This document shows positions 1 to 10,778 of a stretch of DNA of 64,000 bases, one piece after another. Under the pieces are notes generated by a model. It saw only the letters and a list, made by a program, of their open reading frames with translations. It had not been told where the DNA came from and did no database searches. The stretch is from the NCBI GenBank assembly GCA_030549495.1, contig JAUIRK010001033.1:62001-126000 (forward strand), written 5' to 3'. Within the stretch, counting starts at the first letter, position 1; each line of letters opens with the position of its first letter. A program made the translations under genes and the position numbers. Source of the DNA: Nectonema munidae (lineage: Eukaryota; Nematomorpha; Nectonematoida; Nectonematidae).

Positions 1-382
1 TACTTCTTTTTTTTATTTATTGATACTGAAAATGTAAAATTTAATAAAATTTGTTTACATTCAGAGATCACAAAAGACTTATCCTTAGCTCAATTAATAG
101 AGCTAGAATGATTTTTTACAGGTTTGAATTTTACTTCAAATAAAGGTGCACAGTCTTTTTTTTTTTTTTTTGCGATCTTATCCATCCAAGTTTAACAGGG
201 CTGTCTTTTGTTATTTTATCTAAACTTTAGTTTAATAAATTTTGTTTATTAATTTTTCTTTTAGTTATTTAACATTAAAATTTATTTTAAAGTTTTATTT
301 TAGAATTTTAAAAATTTAGGTTTTTTACCTATCTGTGACATTTTTCGTTTTCTTAAGTTTTTCTTAATTTTTCTGTATTTTT

Positions 383-1501
383 ATGAGTGACTGGGTTTGT
401 AATACTTGTTCAAGAGATGTTTCAAAAAATAACTCTCATGATGATTGCTCAGAACACATGCTGCAGTGTTTCATTTGTGACAGTTGGTTCTGTTATTTTT
501 GTATAGGTTTGCAAAAAGGGTTCAATAAAATTTTCGATAAGTATTTATCCTTTGGTATGAATTATATTTGTTGCGGCTGTAGAAATAGAAAAACTGAAAA
601 TAAAGATGCTTTTATTTCTAATTCTAGTTCAAATAGTAACATTGGCGATATTCCTCTCGTAACTAAAATAGAAATGTTGATTCAAAAAGTTGAAAAAATA
701 GAAAAAAAAATCGATTCACCTGTTGAAAATAAAAATGTCCCTCAATCTAAAAAAAAAGTAACGTACGCTGACGTAGTAAATAAGAGAAATAATTACTGTT
801 TTTTCGTTCCCAAAATTGGTTCTGAGAATTTGGTAGAAAAGTCTTCTGAACTCCTTAAGGATGTTCAGGTTAGCTCTTTCAAACACCTCAAGAAAAAATA
901 TTGTTTCAAATTTAACGACTCACAAAATATGATGAAAGCTTCTAACAATTTATCAACTGAAAATTTTAAAATTGAATTTGTTAAAAAAGTTTCACCAAAA
1001 GTTAGCTTGAATGTCGATTGTGATGTGAACAATGACGAAGTATTGAATTCCATTTTTTTGAAAAATCCTAATCTTAAAAAGTTAATAGATGAAGGGGAAG
1101 TTTTCAATCTCATTTTCTCCAGAAATTTGAAGACCAATACTCGGAAAATTTTAGTTTTCTCTCTATCTACAAAAGTATACAAATATTTAGCAGATAACGG
1201 GTTTTTTCTATATCTTAATTTTGAAAAGTATAAGTTATACCCTTATATTCTTTTTAAGCAATGTTCTAATTGCTGCCTTTTTGGCCACAAAGCTTCTCAG
1301 TGTAGTAGATCTTCAGTATGTAGATACTGTTCAGGATCTCATAATGGTAATACATGTAATTCTAGTAGTAACTTGAAGTGTACCACTTGTAAACACAATG
1401 GCTTAGAGAGTATAAATCATTCCGCACTTGACTTCAAGTGCCCCTTTGTTCAAAGGGAAATTGAAAAAGTTAAATTGAACACTGCCTATGATGAGTTCTG
1501 A
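383..1501 (+). CDS. CR1-like LINE ORF1 protein (PHD-like finger plus zinc knuckles)
   Basis: Uninterrupted 372-codon ORF with an ATG start. Residues ~6-68 carry a Cys/His-rich PHD-like finger (CNTC, C..H, CFIC, CYFC, CCGC pairs). A lysine-rich, probably coiled-coil linker follows (~95-125). The C-terminus has a CX2CX4HX4C knuckle (CSNCCLFGHKASQC, ~298-311), a CX2CX3HX4C knuckle (CRYCSGSHNGNTC) and a third Cys/His cluster. In CR1-group elements ORF1 proteins bind element RNA in the ribonucleoprotein. Its stop lies inside the start of ORF2: the 14-base overlap 1488-1501 contains ATGATG and then TGA, which suggests reinitiation or coupled translation of ORF2. Confidence 0.82.
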   Translation: MSDWVCNTCSRDVSKNNSHDDCSEHMLQCFICDSWFCYFCIGLQKGFNKIFDKYLSFGMNYICCGCRNRKTENKDAFISNSSSNSNIGDIPLVTKIEMLIQKVEKIEKKIDSPVENKNVPQSKKKVTYADVVNKRNNYCFFVPKIGSENLVEKSSELLKDVQVSSFKHLKKKYCFKFNDSQNMMKASNNLSTENFKIEFVKKVSPKVSLNVDCDVNNDEVLNSIFLKNPNLKKLIDEGEVFNLIFSRNLKTNTRKILVFSLSTKVYKYLADNGFFLYLNFEKYKLYPYILFKQCSNCCLFGHKASQCSRSSVCRYCSGSHNGNTCNSSSNLKCTTCKHNGLESINHSALDFKCPFVQREIEKVKLNTAYDEF

Positions 1502-4479
1502 TGATGCTTTTATATCCACTTTAAATTTTAATCCATTGTTCAATCATTCAGAATTATCTCAAATTTTTCCAACAAATTCATTCACTCCTAGTTTAAGGCT
1601 CTTTTCAGATAGCAATCATTCTACAGATATTTGGTTAGCTGACAGGAATCTCATTAATATAGTTAGCTTAAATGTTAGATCTTTGATTTGTAATTTTGAT
1701 ATGGTTGAATTACTGTTCTCCAAATTTTCAAATTATTTCAAACGCGAGATAGACTTTCTTTGCCTTCAAGAGTGTTGGAATTATCACGATATTCCATTCA
1801 AAATTAAAGGTTATAATTTTATCAATTATTTTAGTAATCTTTCTCTTCATAGTGAGCTTGCTTTTTTCATCAATGATAACTATGACTTTGAAGTTACTGA
1901 TAAGGTTGTCTTTCAAAATAATTTTGAACTTTTTGTTATCAAGATATTGATGCCGGGTAAAAAATTTTTAAATATGCACAACATTTATAGATTGCCTAAC
2001 AATTCCATAGAAAACTTAGAATTTTTTAACTCTTATATAGATAAAATTTTATCAGAAAGCAAAAGTTCTGAATTGAATATTTTTCTTGGAGATTTTAATT
2101 TAGACATTTCTCTTTGTAGTAGTAAAACCTCAGATTTTCTAAATATTGTATACTCTAATGGCTTCAAATTTTGTATAAATTCTCCCACAAGGCCGTCTTC
2201 AGGAACAATTATAGACAATTTTATAATTCCTCAATCGTTTTCAGATTTAGAAACTTTTATTCTGGAAGAAGATATATCAGATCATTTTCCGATACTGTTA
2301 TCATTACGCTCTTACTCTAAAGCTGTTGCTAAGCAGTCAAAGTGTAGTTTTTTCAATAAGATAGCTTTTGTTAATGAGTATTTTAAGTTTGATTGGAGCT
2401 GTAATTGTGATGGTAATAAAACTTCTCCTGAAGCTATTTTGAGCTCACTTATTCAACGATTGACTTCTATGATTTCTTCATCGACTAAACATTTCACTTC
2501 TCAAAAACTTTCTAAATATAAAGTCAAAAGAAGTTGCTGGATGACTTTTGATGTAATAAACTTGATAAAAAACGTGATGACCTTTACAAAAAGGCTAAAA
2601 AAGCGAAAAATAATCCAACATTAGCACTTGAATATAAAAGATTACGAAATACTGTAAAAAACAAGATTGCTTTTTTGAAGAAGAAATATTATAAAGATTT
2701 TTTTTCGAACAATGTGAGTTCCAGAAATGTTTGGAATAAAGTGAGAAATCTGATTGGTTCCGATGAAAAAGATGTAAAAGCAGTGTCAATAAATGGCAAT
2801 ATTGTTTCTGATCCTTCTGTAATTGCTGAAAAACTTATTGAAAGTTTCACATTACCTTTAGCTGATGATTCCAACATGAGTTATGATTCTATTCCTCACT
2901 ATAATGCTCAAACTTTCAAGCTTGAAAAAGTTAGTTTTGAAGAAGTTGAAAAAGCTATTCATGCAATACCGAATAATAATTCCAAAGATGCATATGGAAT
3001 CAGCATTAATCATATCAAACTTGTTAGTTCCTATTTGTCTCATCCTCTCTCTCTTTGTTTCAATAAATGTTTGGAGAATTGTATGTTTCCAGAAGTTTTA
3101 AAACTTAACAGAGTATTGCCTATCCCCAAAAAGAGTGAAAAAATCGACTTGAAAAGTTTCAGGCCTATATCCATTGTGCCTGTTATTGCAAAAATATTTG
3201 AAAAGTTAATTCTTTCACAAGTGTCTGCTTTTTTTGAAGATACTAATTTGCTATCTAATAATCAGTTTGGCTTTCGAAAAGGTTTTTCAGCGGAACTTCT
3301 ACACTCTTCTTTCCTTGACTACATTGTTTCTCATCATGAAGATAAATTTGATGTTGGGGCCATTTTCCTTGACATAACAAAAGCTTTTGACTCTATTTCA
3401 CACAAAATTTTACTGGAAAAGCTCTGTATGTATGGATTTGATGATGCTACACTTAAGTTTTTTAGCTCTTATTTGAAAGGAAGAAAACATTATGTTGAAT
3501 TCCAACAATCCACCTCTCCTACACTCGTTTTAAACAGAGGGGTTCCTCAAGGATCCATTCTTGGCCCTCTACTTTTTATAATTTACATGAATGATATTTT
3601 CCAGTCCTCTCCTTTTTTTAAATTCCTTTTATACGCTGATGACATTACCCTTCTCTTTCCTCTCTCTTCTGATACAAGCGCTTCTTTCCACTATCATTTC
3701 GAGAAAGTTAAGCAATGGATCGTTAACAATTTTTGAGTATCAATAATACGAAAACTAAAGCCATGTTATTTTCGAAGAAGCCTCATACTGACTTCAATGT
3801 TTTTATTGATGAAGGTTTGAAAGTTGTCTCTAATATTAATCTACTCGGCTTAAACATTGATAATAAGCTTGACTTCCAATCTCATATTTCCCTCCTATCT
3901 ACCAAGCTTAGTAAAATTACTGGTATTTTAAAATACACTAAAAAGTTTTTTCCACCACAAATTCTATTGATTCTTCTGAAAACTCTGTTTCTTCCTCACC
4001 TCTCATATAGTCTCATCAATTTTGGACACTGCAATTTGTCATCTTTGGAAATTATCTATAAAAAAGCCGTCAGAATTGTTTCTGGAAGCCCTAGATTGTC
4101 TCATACAAATCAACTTTTCCTACGGTTAAATCTCCTCAAGATACATGATATTTTCCATCAAAAAGTTGGTGTTTTTCTTTTATCAAATCTCAACTCAAAT
4201 CACAGATTATTTCTGAATCTCATCACCTATACTATTAAGACTACCTATTCGTTGAGATTTCCAATTGTAGTCAACAAGCCAAACTACAGACTAGCCTCCT
4301 CTAAATTGTCTGTCAGATTTAAAGTTGTAAGTTTTTATGAAAACCATAGATGGTTGTTAGGCGAATGTGATAATTCGATTCCTAAGTTTAAAGTTATATC
4401 AAGACTCTGGTTCCTCTCTCAATACCTCTCTCTTCCTTCTTGCTCTAACAAATTTTGCTTTGTTTGTTCCACATATTAG
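1488..4479 (+). pseudogene. CR1-like LINE ORF2 (APE endonuclease-reverse transcriptase), two frameshifts
   Basis: Starts at ATG 1488 inside the end of ORF1. The AP-endonuclease domain spans 1650-2320, with SLNVRS, CLQEC, FLGDFNLD, an IDN motif and ISDHFPIL in family order. Reverse transcriptase spans ~2900-3720: KSFRPISIVP, NNQFGFRKG, IFLDITKAFDSI, GVPQGSILGPLLFI and the catalytic YADD near 3640. The thumb/C-terminal part runs to 4479. Three reading frames are used in turn. The first switch is near 2558 in an A-run and the second near 3733 in a T-run. Each is explained by one lost base, so they could be real mutations or homopolymer errors in the assembly. No RNase H domain is seen. Confidence 0.85.
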
Positions 4480-4796
4480 TGTACTACCATTTGATTATTT
4501 ATATACATGTGTTTTTATCATTTTATTATATTTTTTAAACTAGTTTTTGTGGGATTACTTTAACGGTTTTCTACAAACTACTGTAATCCACACACACAGC
4601 TTTACATAAGTTTTAGTTATAATATTATTGCATATAGATAGATTTTTTTTTTTTCCTCGAACATATTGTTTTTCTCAAATAAATTACTTACTTACTTACT
4701 TAAAGTTCATAACTTGAGATTTCATTTGGTCTATCGCGCGATAAATTTGGTTGAGAAACACGAAAGTTGCTGGCATTAAAAGAATTGACTATTTTT

Positions 4797-5245
4797 TTGG
4801 TAGAGGAGATTTTGGTAGCGGAGATTTTGGTTAGAGGAGATTTTGGTAGAGGAGATTTTGGTTAGAGGAGATTTTGGTAGAGGAGATTTAGGTTAGCGGA
4901 GATTTTGGTAGCGGAGATTTTGGTTAGAGGAGATTTTGGTAGAGGAGATTTTGGTTAGCGGAGATTTTGGTAGCGGAGATTTTGGTTAGCGGAGATTTTG
5001 GTAGCGGAGATTTTGGTTAGAGGAGATTTTGGTAGAGGAGATTTTGGTTAGAGGAGATTTTGGTAGCGGAGATTTTGGTTCGCGGAGATTTTGGTAGCGG
5101 AGATTTTGGTTAGAGGAGATTTTGGTAGAGGAGATTTTGGTTAGCGGAGATTTTAGTTTGAGGAGATTTTGGTAGAGGAGATTTTGGTTATAGGAGATTT
5201 TGGTAGAGGAGATTTTTGTAACAAAGATTTTGGTTAGCGGAGAAA
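4797..5245 (+). repeat. Minisatellite, alternating 15/16-bp units
   Basis: About 29 tandem units of the type TAGAGGAGATTTTGG and TTAGCGGAGATTTTGG alternate to give a ~31-bp higher period. The main variation is A/C at one position (AGAGG versus AGCGG). The last units run without a break into the piggyBac transposase frame. The phrase GATTTTGGTTAGCGGAGA inside that frame (5228-5245) is itself a repeat unit, so the array probably grew from transposase coding sequence. Confidence 0.93.
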
Positions 5246-6084
5246 GTAAAAGTTGTGCTCAAACTATTTACTCCAAAGAGTTTGAAGTTAGCGCGGGTGT
5301 AGTTTTAAGTCTGATAGATGAAAATTGCAAGTACAAACACCTTTTTACTGACAACTACTTTACATCAATAAAATTAATAAAGGAACTAACAAAACGAAAA
5401 TTTTTATTCACTGGTGTTATAAGAAAAGAACGATTAAAAAATTGTAAGCTTGAAAAAAAATTAGTAGAAAGAGGTTCTTATAATGTTAAAGTTGAAATGG
5501 GTTCAAAAATCTCTGTAGTTTAATGGAAGGACAATGCAATCGTTTATGTTGCCGCTAATGTAATAAGTATTTTTCCAATGAAAAAGGCTAAAAGATCGTT
5601 TGTCTCTTCAAGAAAAAAAGTTGATATAGATATTCCTAATTCTGTCAATTTATATAATCAAAATATGGGCTTTGCTGACTCAATGAAATAACATAATTTA
5701 CCTGTAATTCGATCGAAAAAATGGCATTTTCCATTAGTAGTTTTTATGATGCAAGCTTCTTTGTACAACGCATATATATTGTACAAAATGAAGTGCAATA
5801 AGAAATACACTTTTGTGGAGTTTATAAAACAAGTTGAAATGGAACATTTACAAAAATATGGGCAAGAAAAAAATACTAGAAAGTTTGGAGGTAAACCGGC
5901 ATCAAAAAGAGTGTCAGAAGAAGCGAGGTATGACAATATTGATCATATTGTAATAAGAAAAGACAAAAGAACAAAATGTGCTCAGTGTAAATCTCAAACG
6001 TGTTTTATTTGTTCGAAATGTGACGTTGCTCTACATGTCAATTGCTTTGATATCTTTCATAAAAAAGATTTTTATTATAAATAA
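5200..6084 (+). pseudogene. piggyBac-type transposase, C-terminal half
   Basis: One reading frame runs from the minisatellite to 6084 with two in-frame TAA stops (5521-5523 and 5689-5691). Recognisable piggyBac blocks, in order: HLFTDNYFTS, RKFLFTGVIRKERL, WKDNAIVYVAANV (right after the first stop), NLYNQNMGFADSM (the GGVD-type block), KKWHFPLVVFMMQASLYNAY, and a C-terminal cysteine-rich finger CAQC..CFICSKC..LHVNC. The finger is the usual DNA-binding tail of this family. The N-terminal half and the first catalytic Asp are missing and their place is taken by the minisatellite. A plain DNA transposon relic, inactive. Confidence 0.88.
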
Positions 6085-7159
6085 ATTTATTTTTAACATT
6101 AATTTTGGTATATTATGTTTTATACATTTTTGAAATTTTTTATAATTTTATCTATTTACTTGAAATAAAAAGTTAAACAAAAATAAGAAATTGACTTTAA
6201 ATAAATTTCCATTTTTAAAGTAATTATCTTTTTATTTTTCATTTATAAAATTATCTATATTCAGGTTTTTTTTAAATTTCACAATTTTAACTTTTTCATA
6301 ATACTTTTTGGCATTACTAACGCTTTTTAGATAGAAATTTTTAGATTCAAGTAGTTTTTTATTATTCAATTGTTTCTCATGATTAAAATTTATTAACAAT
6401 ATTATTTATCAAATTTTAACTAGTTTAAATTATAAAATAAAATATTATAATACACTAAGAAAGTTTTTTTGTTATGCAACTAATACAAAACTAAACGAAA
6501 ACCTTTATTTTTTAAACTTTAACTTGTCCTTAGTTTAAAACTAAAAGTTTTAAATCGAATGTATGTTCACATTAAGTACCAGTGTTGCATTTACGCAACA
6601 CCCTCTAATTTTTCTTGCATATAAATAGTATTTGTTTTAGATTGAAAAGTCAAAGAATGATAAATCATTATTTTCCTGATAACTTTCATCATCTGCAGAG
6701 TCTTCACCTGTTCAAAATTTTTTGATTCATTAGGACATATGACGTCTAAAAAGTACATTTAGTTCATTTACACACATATAGTTTGAAAGAAACGCGTCAC
6801 TTATGAAGATCGAAAGTATGATCATCAAGACATTCATTCAGTAATCGTTTGAAATCAAAAAATAAAAATTGATTTGGAGATGAAAAATACTATTATCACT
6901 TTATTCTTAAAGAAAAAAATTTTATCTTTTCAATGTTTGATATAAAGTATTTACCGTTAGACTTTTTATATTGTTCAGAAAAAAAGAATTGAAATAAAGT
7001 TGCACAGTTATCAATTTTATTTTTAAAATATAAATTCTATGATAAAAAAACTGGATAAAACTTTATTTTAGTTAAAAAAACAGGTTAAAATTTGCGTTGC
7101 TTTTTTGCCACAGTGGTATATTTCATAGACACTTTTTTACAACTATGTGGTAGGGTTCA
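6085..7159. other. AT-rich stretch with a piggyBac-style terminal hairpin, otherwise nothing recognised
   Basis: No coding frame of note. It probably includes the 3' non-coding part of the piggyBac relic, because a perfect 7-bp-stem hairpin, GTGTTGC-ATTTAC-GCAACAC, sits at 6582-6601, the kind of subterminal palindrome many piggyBac elements carry. No TTAA boundary could be assigned beside it. Confidence 0.5.
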
Positions 7160-7774
7160 GTTTTTCCTGATGCAAACATAAATGAATGTTTCTTTCACCT
7201 ATTCCAGTCAATATGGAGGAAAATACAAATCACTGGATTATCAAATATCTATAAATCTGATGCCAACTGCCGTCTTTATTGCAAGATGTTGACTGCATTT
7301 GCGTTTCTAGAATCAGATGAAGTGAAAGACGCATAGAGTTAAATGACGACCACGAACGTCTACAATTGGATGAAAAAATGCAAATATTGTATGACAATTT
7401 TGAAGAAACCTTGTTAAAAGAAAAGAAGAGGAAGAAGAATACTTTTATTTCCCATCGATTAGTGGAATGTTCGGGAAAGAACACAAAATGATAGAACAAG
7501 GACAAATAACAAGCTAGTAGGATGACATCGTGCTAATCAGAGAATGTATGACACTGCTCATCCAACAGTATGGCGCTTTCTTGAAGGAATTAAAAAAGAG
7601 GAAGCACTTCAGAGAAGCAATATAAATGAGTATATCAGTGGAAAGCAAGTACCTGTAAAAAGAAAGACTAAAGAAATCAAAAATGGGCTCAATAATTTGA
7701 TTAACACGCATATAAATAATGATATATCTGCTAAAGATTTTTTACGAGGAATCAGCTATAACATAACATATTAA
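7160..7774 (+). pseudogene. MULE (Mutator-like) transposase, C-terminal remnant
   Basis: The 5' part reads NECFFHLFQSIWRKIQ, then SNIYKSDANCRLYCKML and FAFLESDEV, ending in a stop. After frame changes the block WNVRERTQNDRTRTNN is followed by an in-frame TGA where Trp is normal, then HRANQRMYDTAHPTVWRFLE and KKEEALQRSNINEYISG. These are the conserved C-terminal blocks of MULE transposases (often paired with FLYWCH fingers), which cut and paste DNA through a DDE nuclease. The catalytic core is not present. The last frame ends at 7774 with DFLRGISYNI, the usual family C-terminus. Confidence 0.8.
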
Positions 7775-8124
7775 ATTTGTCGCAATCATTTTTAAATACT
7801 AACATTTTTAAATTTAGAATATGTAAAATCTATTACTGATTTTTATCTTTATAATAAAACAAACACATGTCTCTTTTTCATATCGCTTAAGCAAAGACAT
7901 TCCTGAAGTCAGTCGAACATCGACAAACTACATTCAACACCTCAAATGGACAAAAAATGGTTTTAAAGAAAGCATACCAGAACCTCAACCAATGATAGAG
8001 ATCAACGTAATGGTGATGGAAGAAGAGCACACAAAGCGTAGAACAGACCAAAACGCAAATCAGGCAATGGAAGGAAAAGTTATGGCACTTGCCGACAAAG
8101 GTTGTCATACTTGTATAGCAGGTC

Positions 8125-8370
8125 GTGGGCGCCTTACTCGCCTTGTCGCGACATTATCATCAACATGAAGCATTTAGCCATAGAAGCCGTCACCCAAACT
8201 ACTACTTCGTTTCCAATGTCACCGCTGTTTGTTCAGGAGTGCTTATTCGTCAAGCTAGGCTTGCTTATGTCACAGCTAACCACCATATCTGGTGGCCGTC
8301 CCATTATAATTATCCACAACCTGTGGACCCGTTCTCTAGCAGTTACAGCTCAGCCGAGAGATTGATTTAA
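8125..8370 (+). CDS. Unrecognised GC-richer open frame, possible exon
   Basis: A 246-bp frame free of stops stands out from its surroundings by higher GC. It has no ATG and opens at GTG. It encodes a His/Tyr/Ser-rich peptide including HRSRHPNYYFVSNVT and AVCSGVLIRQARLAYVTANH, ending SSAERLI-stop. The CSGVLI string faintly recalls the CGGxLI block of trypsin-like proteases, but no His-Asp-Ser triad can be built. Upstream, 7880-8100 reads open in another frame with charged residues. It may be an exon or a captured gene fragment. I do not recognise it. Confidence 0.22.
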   Translation: MGALLALSRHYHQHEAFSHRSRHPNYYFVSNVTAVCSGVLIRQARLAYVTANHHIWWPSHYNYPQPVDPFSSSYSSAERLI

Positions 8371-8638
8371 AAGAGAAGAATGGATGTTAAATTTATCTAT
8401 GACATTAACAAAATTTATTTTGGCTAGAGAAATATGTTTATAAATTCTAGATAAGAAGAGGTATAAATTCCTATTTTCCATATATTCTCTTTTAATCCTT
8501 TCAAGATTTTCTTCGTTTTCTTGAGTTTTTCTAATGGTGCTACCGCTCCAATTGTACTTTGAGTCCACTTTTTTGATTTCTACCATATCTTTCAACAATT
8601 TTTCTTCACTTTTGTTTCAATAATCATCATCAACTTGC

Positions 8639-9013
8639 ATTGAATTTCAAAACAAAAGTATTGTCTCTATCAATAAGTTCAACTATCTTGGCTTATTCAT
8701 CAATGATCGTCTGAATTGGCCAGACCATTTATGTTCTCTCTACGGCAAATTGAATCATATCATACGAATACTGAAAAATTGCAAAATATTTTCAATACGA
8801 AAATCAAGCCGACAATTGATAATGATACTGCTTAGGGCTCCCATATACCGGTTTGTATGAGCCTTTTGATATTCCCTTGAATCATGTCTTGTAATATATA
8901 TGTATAAATTAAAATGTGAAAAAAAATCAACAATTATTTTATTAAATAATAATTTTTACTCAATTCAGTGTGTTAAATATTTTCACGTTTCATAAATAAA
9001 CTTCTTCTTCTTA
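8639..9013 (+). mobile_element. 5'-truncated CR1-like LINE fragment with (TTC)n tail
   Basis: 8639-8852 reads as the post-RT part of a LINE ORF2: NKFNYLGLFINDRLNWPDHL followed by LYGKLNHIIRILKN, aligning with NINLLGLNIDNKLDFQSHIS and TKLSKITGILK of the LINE at the left edge. It breaks off, then ~140 bp of AT-rich 3'UTR leads to AATAAA and CTTCTTCTTCTT. The same tail type occurs at 27390-27408. Confidence 0.7.
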
Positions 9014-9046
9014 ACATTTTTAAAGAAGAAAATTTTTGATAATCTT

Positions 9047-9148
9047 CTATATTATAATAAGCTATATTAATATAAATAAATTCAACCAATCAGAATGCTT
9101 TCAGCGACAGACAGACAGACAGACAGACGCTAGCTTATTATAATATAG
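9047..9148. mobile_element. 102-bp MITE-like palindromic element with internal (GACA)n
   Basis: Perfect 18-bp inverted termini: CTATATTATAATAAGCTA at 9047-9064 and its reverse complement at 9131-9148. The interior carries a GACA tetranucleotide run (9105-9128). It contains no ORF. Short elements with inverted ends around a tetranucleotide microsatellite are known in invertebrates. The superfamily cannot be told because no clear target duplication is seen. Confidence 0.65.
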
Positions 9149-9199
9149 ATAAATAACTACCATGACAAATCTTTATTGTGCAGTAATATAACTTGTTAA

Positions 9200-10085
9200 T
9201 TGAAGTTTCTTTCTTTAGATCTCTTTTACAAATAAAAAATATTTAAATCTATAGCTTATCATCTAGGATTACAGTTAACATTTAGCTAAGATGGGTAGGA
9301 AATCTGAAAATTTAGAATAGGTCGGATTTATCAAAAATGGCACAGATACCAATATGTGAGAATTTAGTCACTATCAAGATATTTTTAAAAATTGAATTTG
9401 TCCATCTTTTCCTTTTGCGTCAAAGAGAGAATTTTTTAAATGAAGAACGTGGACAACTTTTTGTAATTGAACAATCAACATTACAAATTTTCATCAGAAA
9501 AAAAACCTTTGAAATGAGATTGGTTGACAAATATTCAGGCATGATAATAAAATAGAGGATACTGATAAAAAAGTGTAAGATCACCAAGAAGATTCTTTAA
9601 TCAGAATTGTTTGAGAGAGGAAAAAAGTAATTTTATCCTTATAAAAAAATTTTCAAACACACATTGTAGAATATAAATTTGTAATGAAAAAACAGCTACA
9701 AAGAAAGAATTATCATAGAATGAATAGCAATGTAAATTATAATATGACGTAGAGACTACGAGCCGATAACGAATATGTAGCCAAAAAATGGAGGTCCTAT
9801 CGAGATAAATAAGTTACTGAAGAATGAAATATTTTGAGTGAATTAAACACCTAAAGTTGGTTTATTAAATAAATTAAGAAAATAATAACAAGAGAAATAC
9901 TGCAAGTAGAAGTTATTTTTATGTTTAAAAAAATGTATAAAAAAAATTATAAGAATAAAAATTTTAAGTTTGACATGGGCTGTCATATTTAAATTATTTT
10001 GTCGGGTTTGACTAATATTTATAAAAAAAAAAGGAATATAACCAGTAAACACAGCCTCTTGAAAATGGGAATATATGTGTAAAAA
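9200..10085 (+). repeat. Unclassified interspersed repeat, copy A
   Basis: Nearly the whole block recurs in reverse complement at about 20345-21195. Shared landmarks are the GATAAGCTATAGATTTAAA end, AGATGGACAAATTCAAT, the block around 9730-9800 (GACGTAGAGACTACGAG) and the CAGTAAACACAGCCT end. It holds a 72-codon frame at 9337-9555 that I do not recognise and that is not kept open in copy B. Probably a non-autonomous transposon. No terminal motif identified its class. Confidence 0.75.
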
Positions 10086-10370
10086 ACTTTATATGATTAT
10101 TCTGATAAGATGTTTCTTTTTGAGATAAATCAATTTTTTGACAGTTTTGATTGATTTTCATTAAAAAATAAACTTTATATTATTACTTAGATAAAAAGTT
10201 TCTTTTTAAGATGAGCTGTCATATATAAATCAATTCTTTGATAACTTTAATTGATTTTTATAAAAAAAAATGAATATCACCGCTGAATTCAGCATGCTTG
10301 AAAATGGGTATATATGTGTAAAAAACATTATATAATTATTTAGATAAAAAGTTTCTTTTTTGAACATTCT
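10057..10370 (+). repeat. Degenerate tandem duplication at the edge of copy A
   Basis: CTTGAAAATGGGxATATATGTGT occurs at about 10058 and again at about 10297. Between and after them the segment ACTTTATAT..TTATT..GATAAxAxGTTTCTTTTT occurs three times (from about 10087, 10172 and 10326), with a TGACAG/TGATAAC-TTxTGATTGATTTT block between. This looks like local duplication of the repeat's terminal region. Confidence 0.55.
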
Positions 10371-10384
10371 GCCGATTTATTTAT

Positions 10385-10778
10385 TTCGCGTCATTTTATA
10401 CCACATCTCAGATGATAAAACGACTACATATTCAGTTTACAAATGTGTTTGTGAATGTCAATCAATTTACAATTGAGAACTTATATGCTACAGTTCACTC
10501 AAAATCATATTACCGACATCTACACCTCTCTAAATCTATTTTTGGATCTGGAACTGGGTGTAATTTTTTCTACAAAGCTCCTGCTACACTTAAATATCTC
10601 CAACCTACAAAATTCCTCAAAACTACCGATCTAGTTGCAATATCTAAAAGTTAAGTACACGATGTATTTATAGGTGAAAATGATATTTTTATGTTAGAAC
10701 AGAAATTTTGTATGAGGCAACACTATCAACTGATGCAAGAATTGACAGTTCTTCTCTAATTATTATTATTATTATTAA
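10385..10778 (+). mobile_element. LINE 3'-end fragment with (ATT)n tail
   Basis: An 80-codon frame (10412-10654) ends KAPATLKYLQPTKFLK, resembling the extreme C-terminus of CR1/Jockey-type ORF2 proteins, where a FF..AP..L..LP..IK pattern is common. A ~100-bp AT-rich 3'UTR follows, then ATTATTATTATTATTATTA at 10759-10777. The reading as a LINE tail rests on this arrangement rather than on a catalytic motif. Confidence 0.45.

Larger units (their letters stand above)
1..4702 (+). mobile_element. CR1-like non-LTR retrotransposon (LINE), nearly complete
   Basis: Two overlapping ORFs (PHD-like/zinc-knuckle ORF1, then endonuclease plus reverse transcriptase ORF2) are followed by a ~200-bp 3'UTR and a (TTAC)n tail at 4684-4702. 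This layout is typical of CR1-group LINEs, which move by target-primed reverse transcription. The left edge is not defined: I found no copy of the sequence that follows the tail (from 4703) in the first 382 bases, so the element may start before the window. ORF2 departs from an open frame at only two homopolymer runs, so the copy looks young. Clade assignment (CR1/L2/Daphne group) is by eye from RT motifs. Confidence 0.85.

Noticed and set aside
8102-8365. Overlapping plus-strand frame in another phase
   Set aside because: It starts with ATG-less context and has less protein-like composition than the overlapping 8125-8370 frame.
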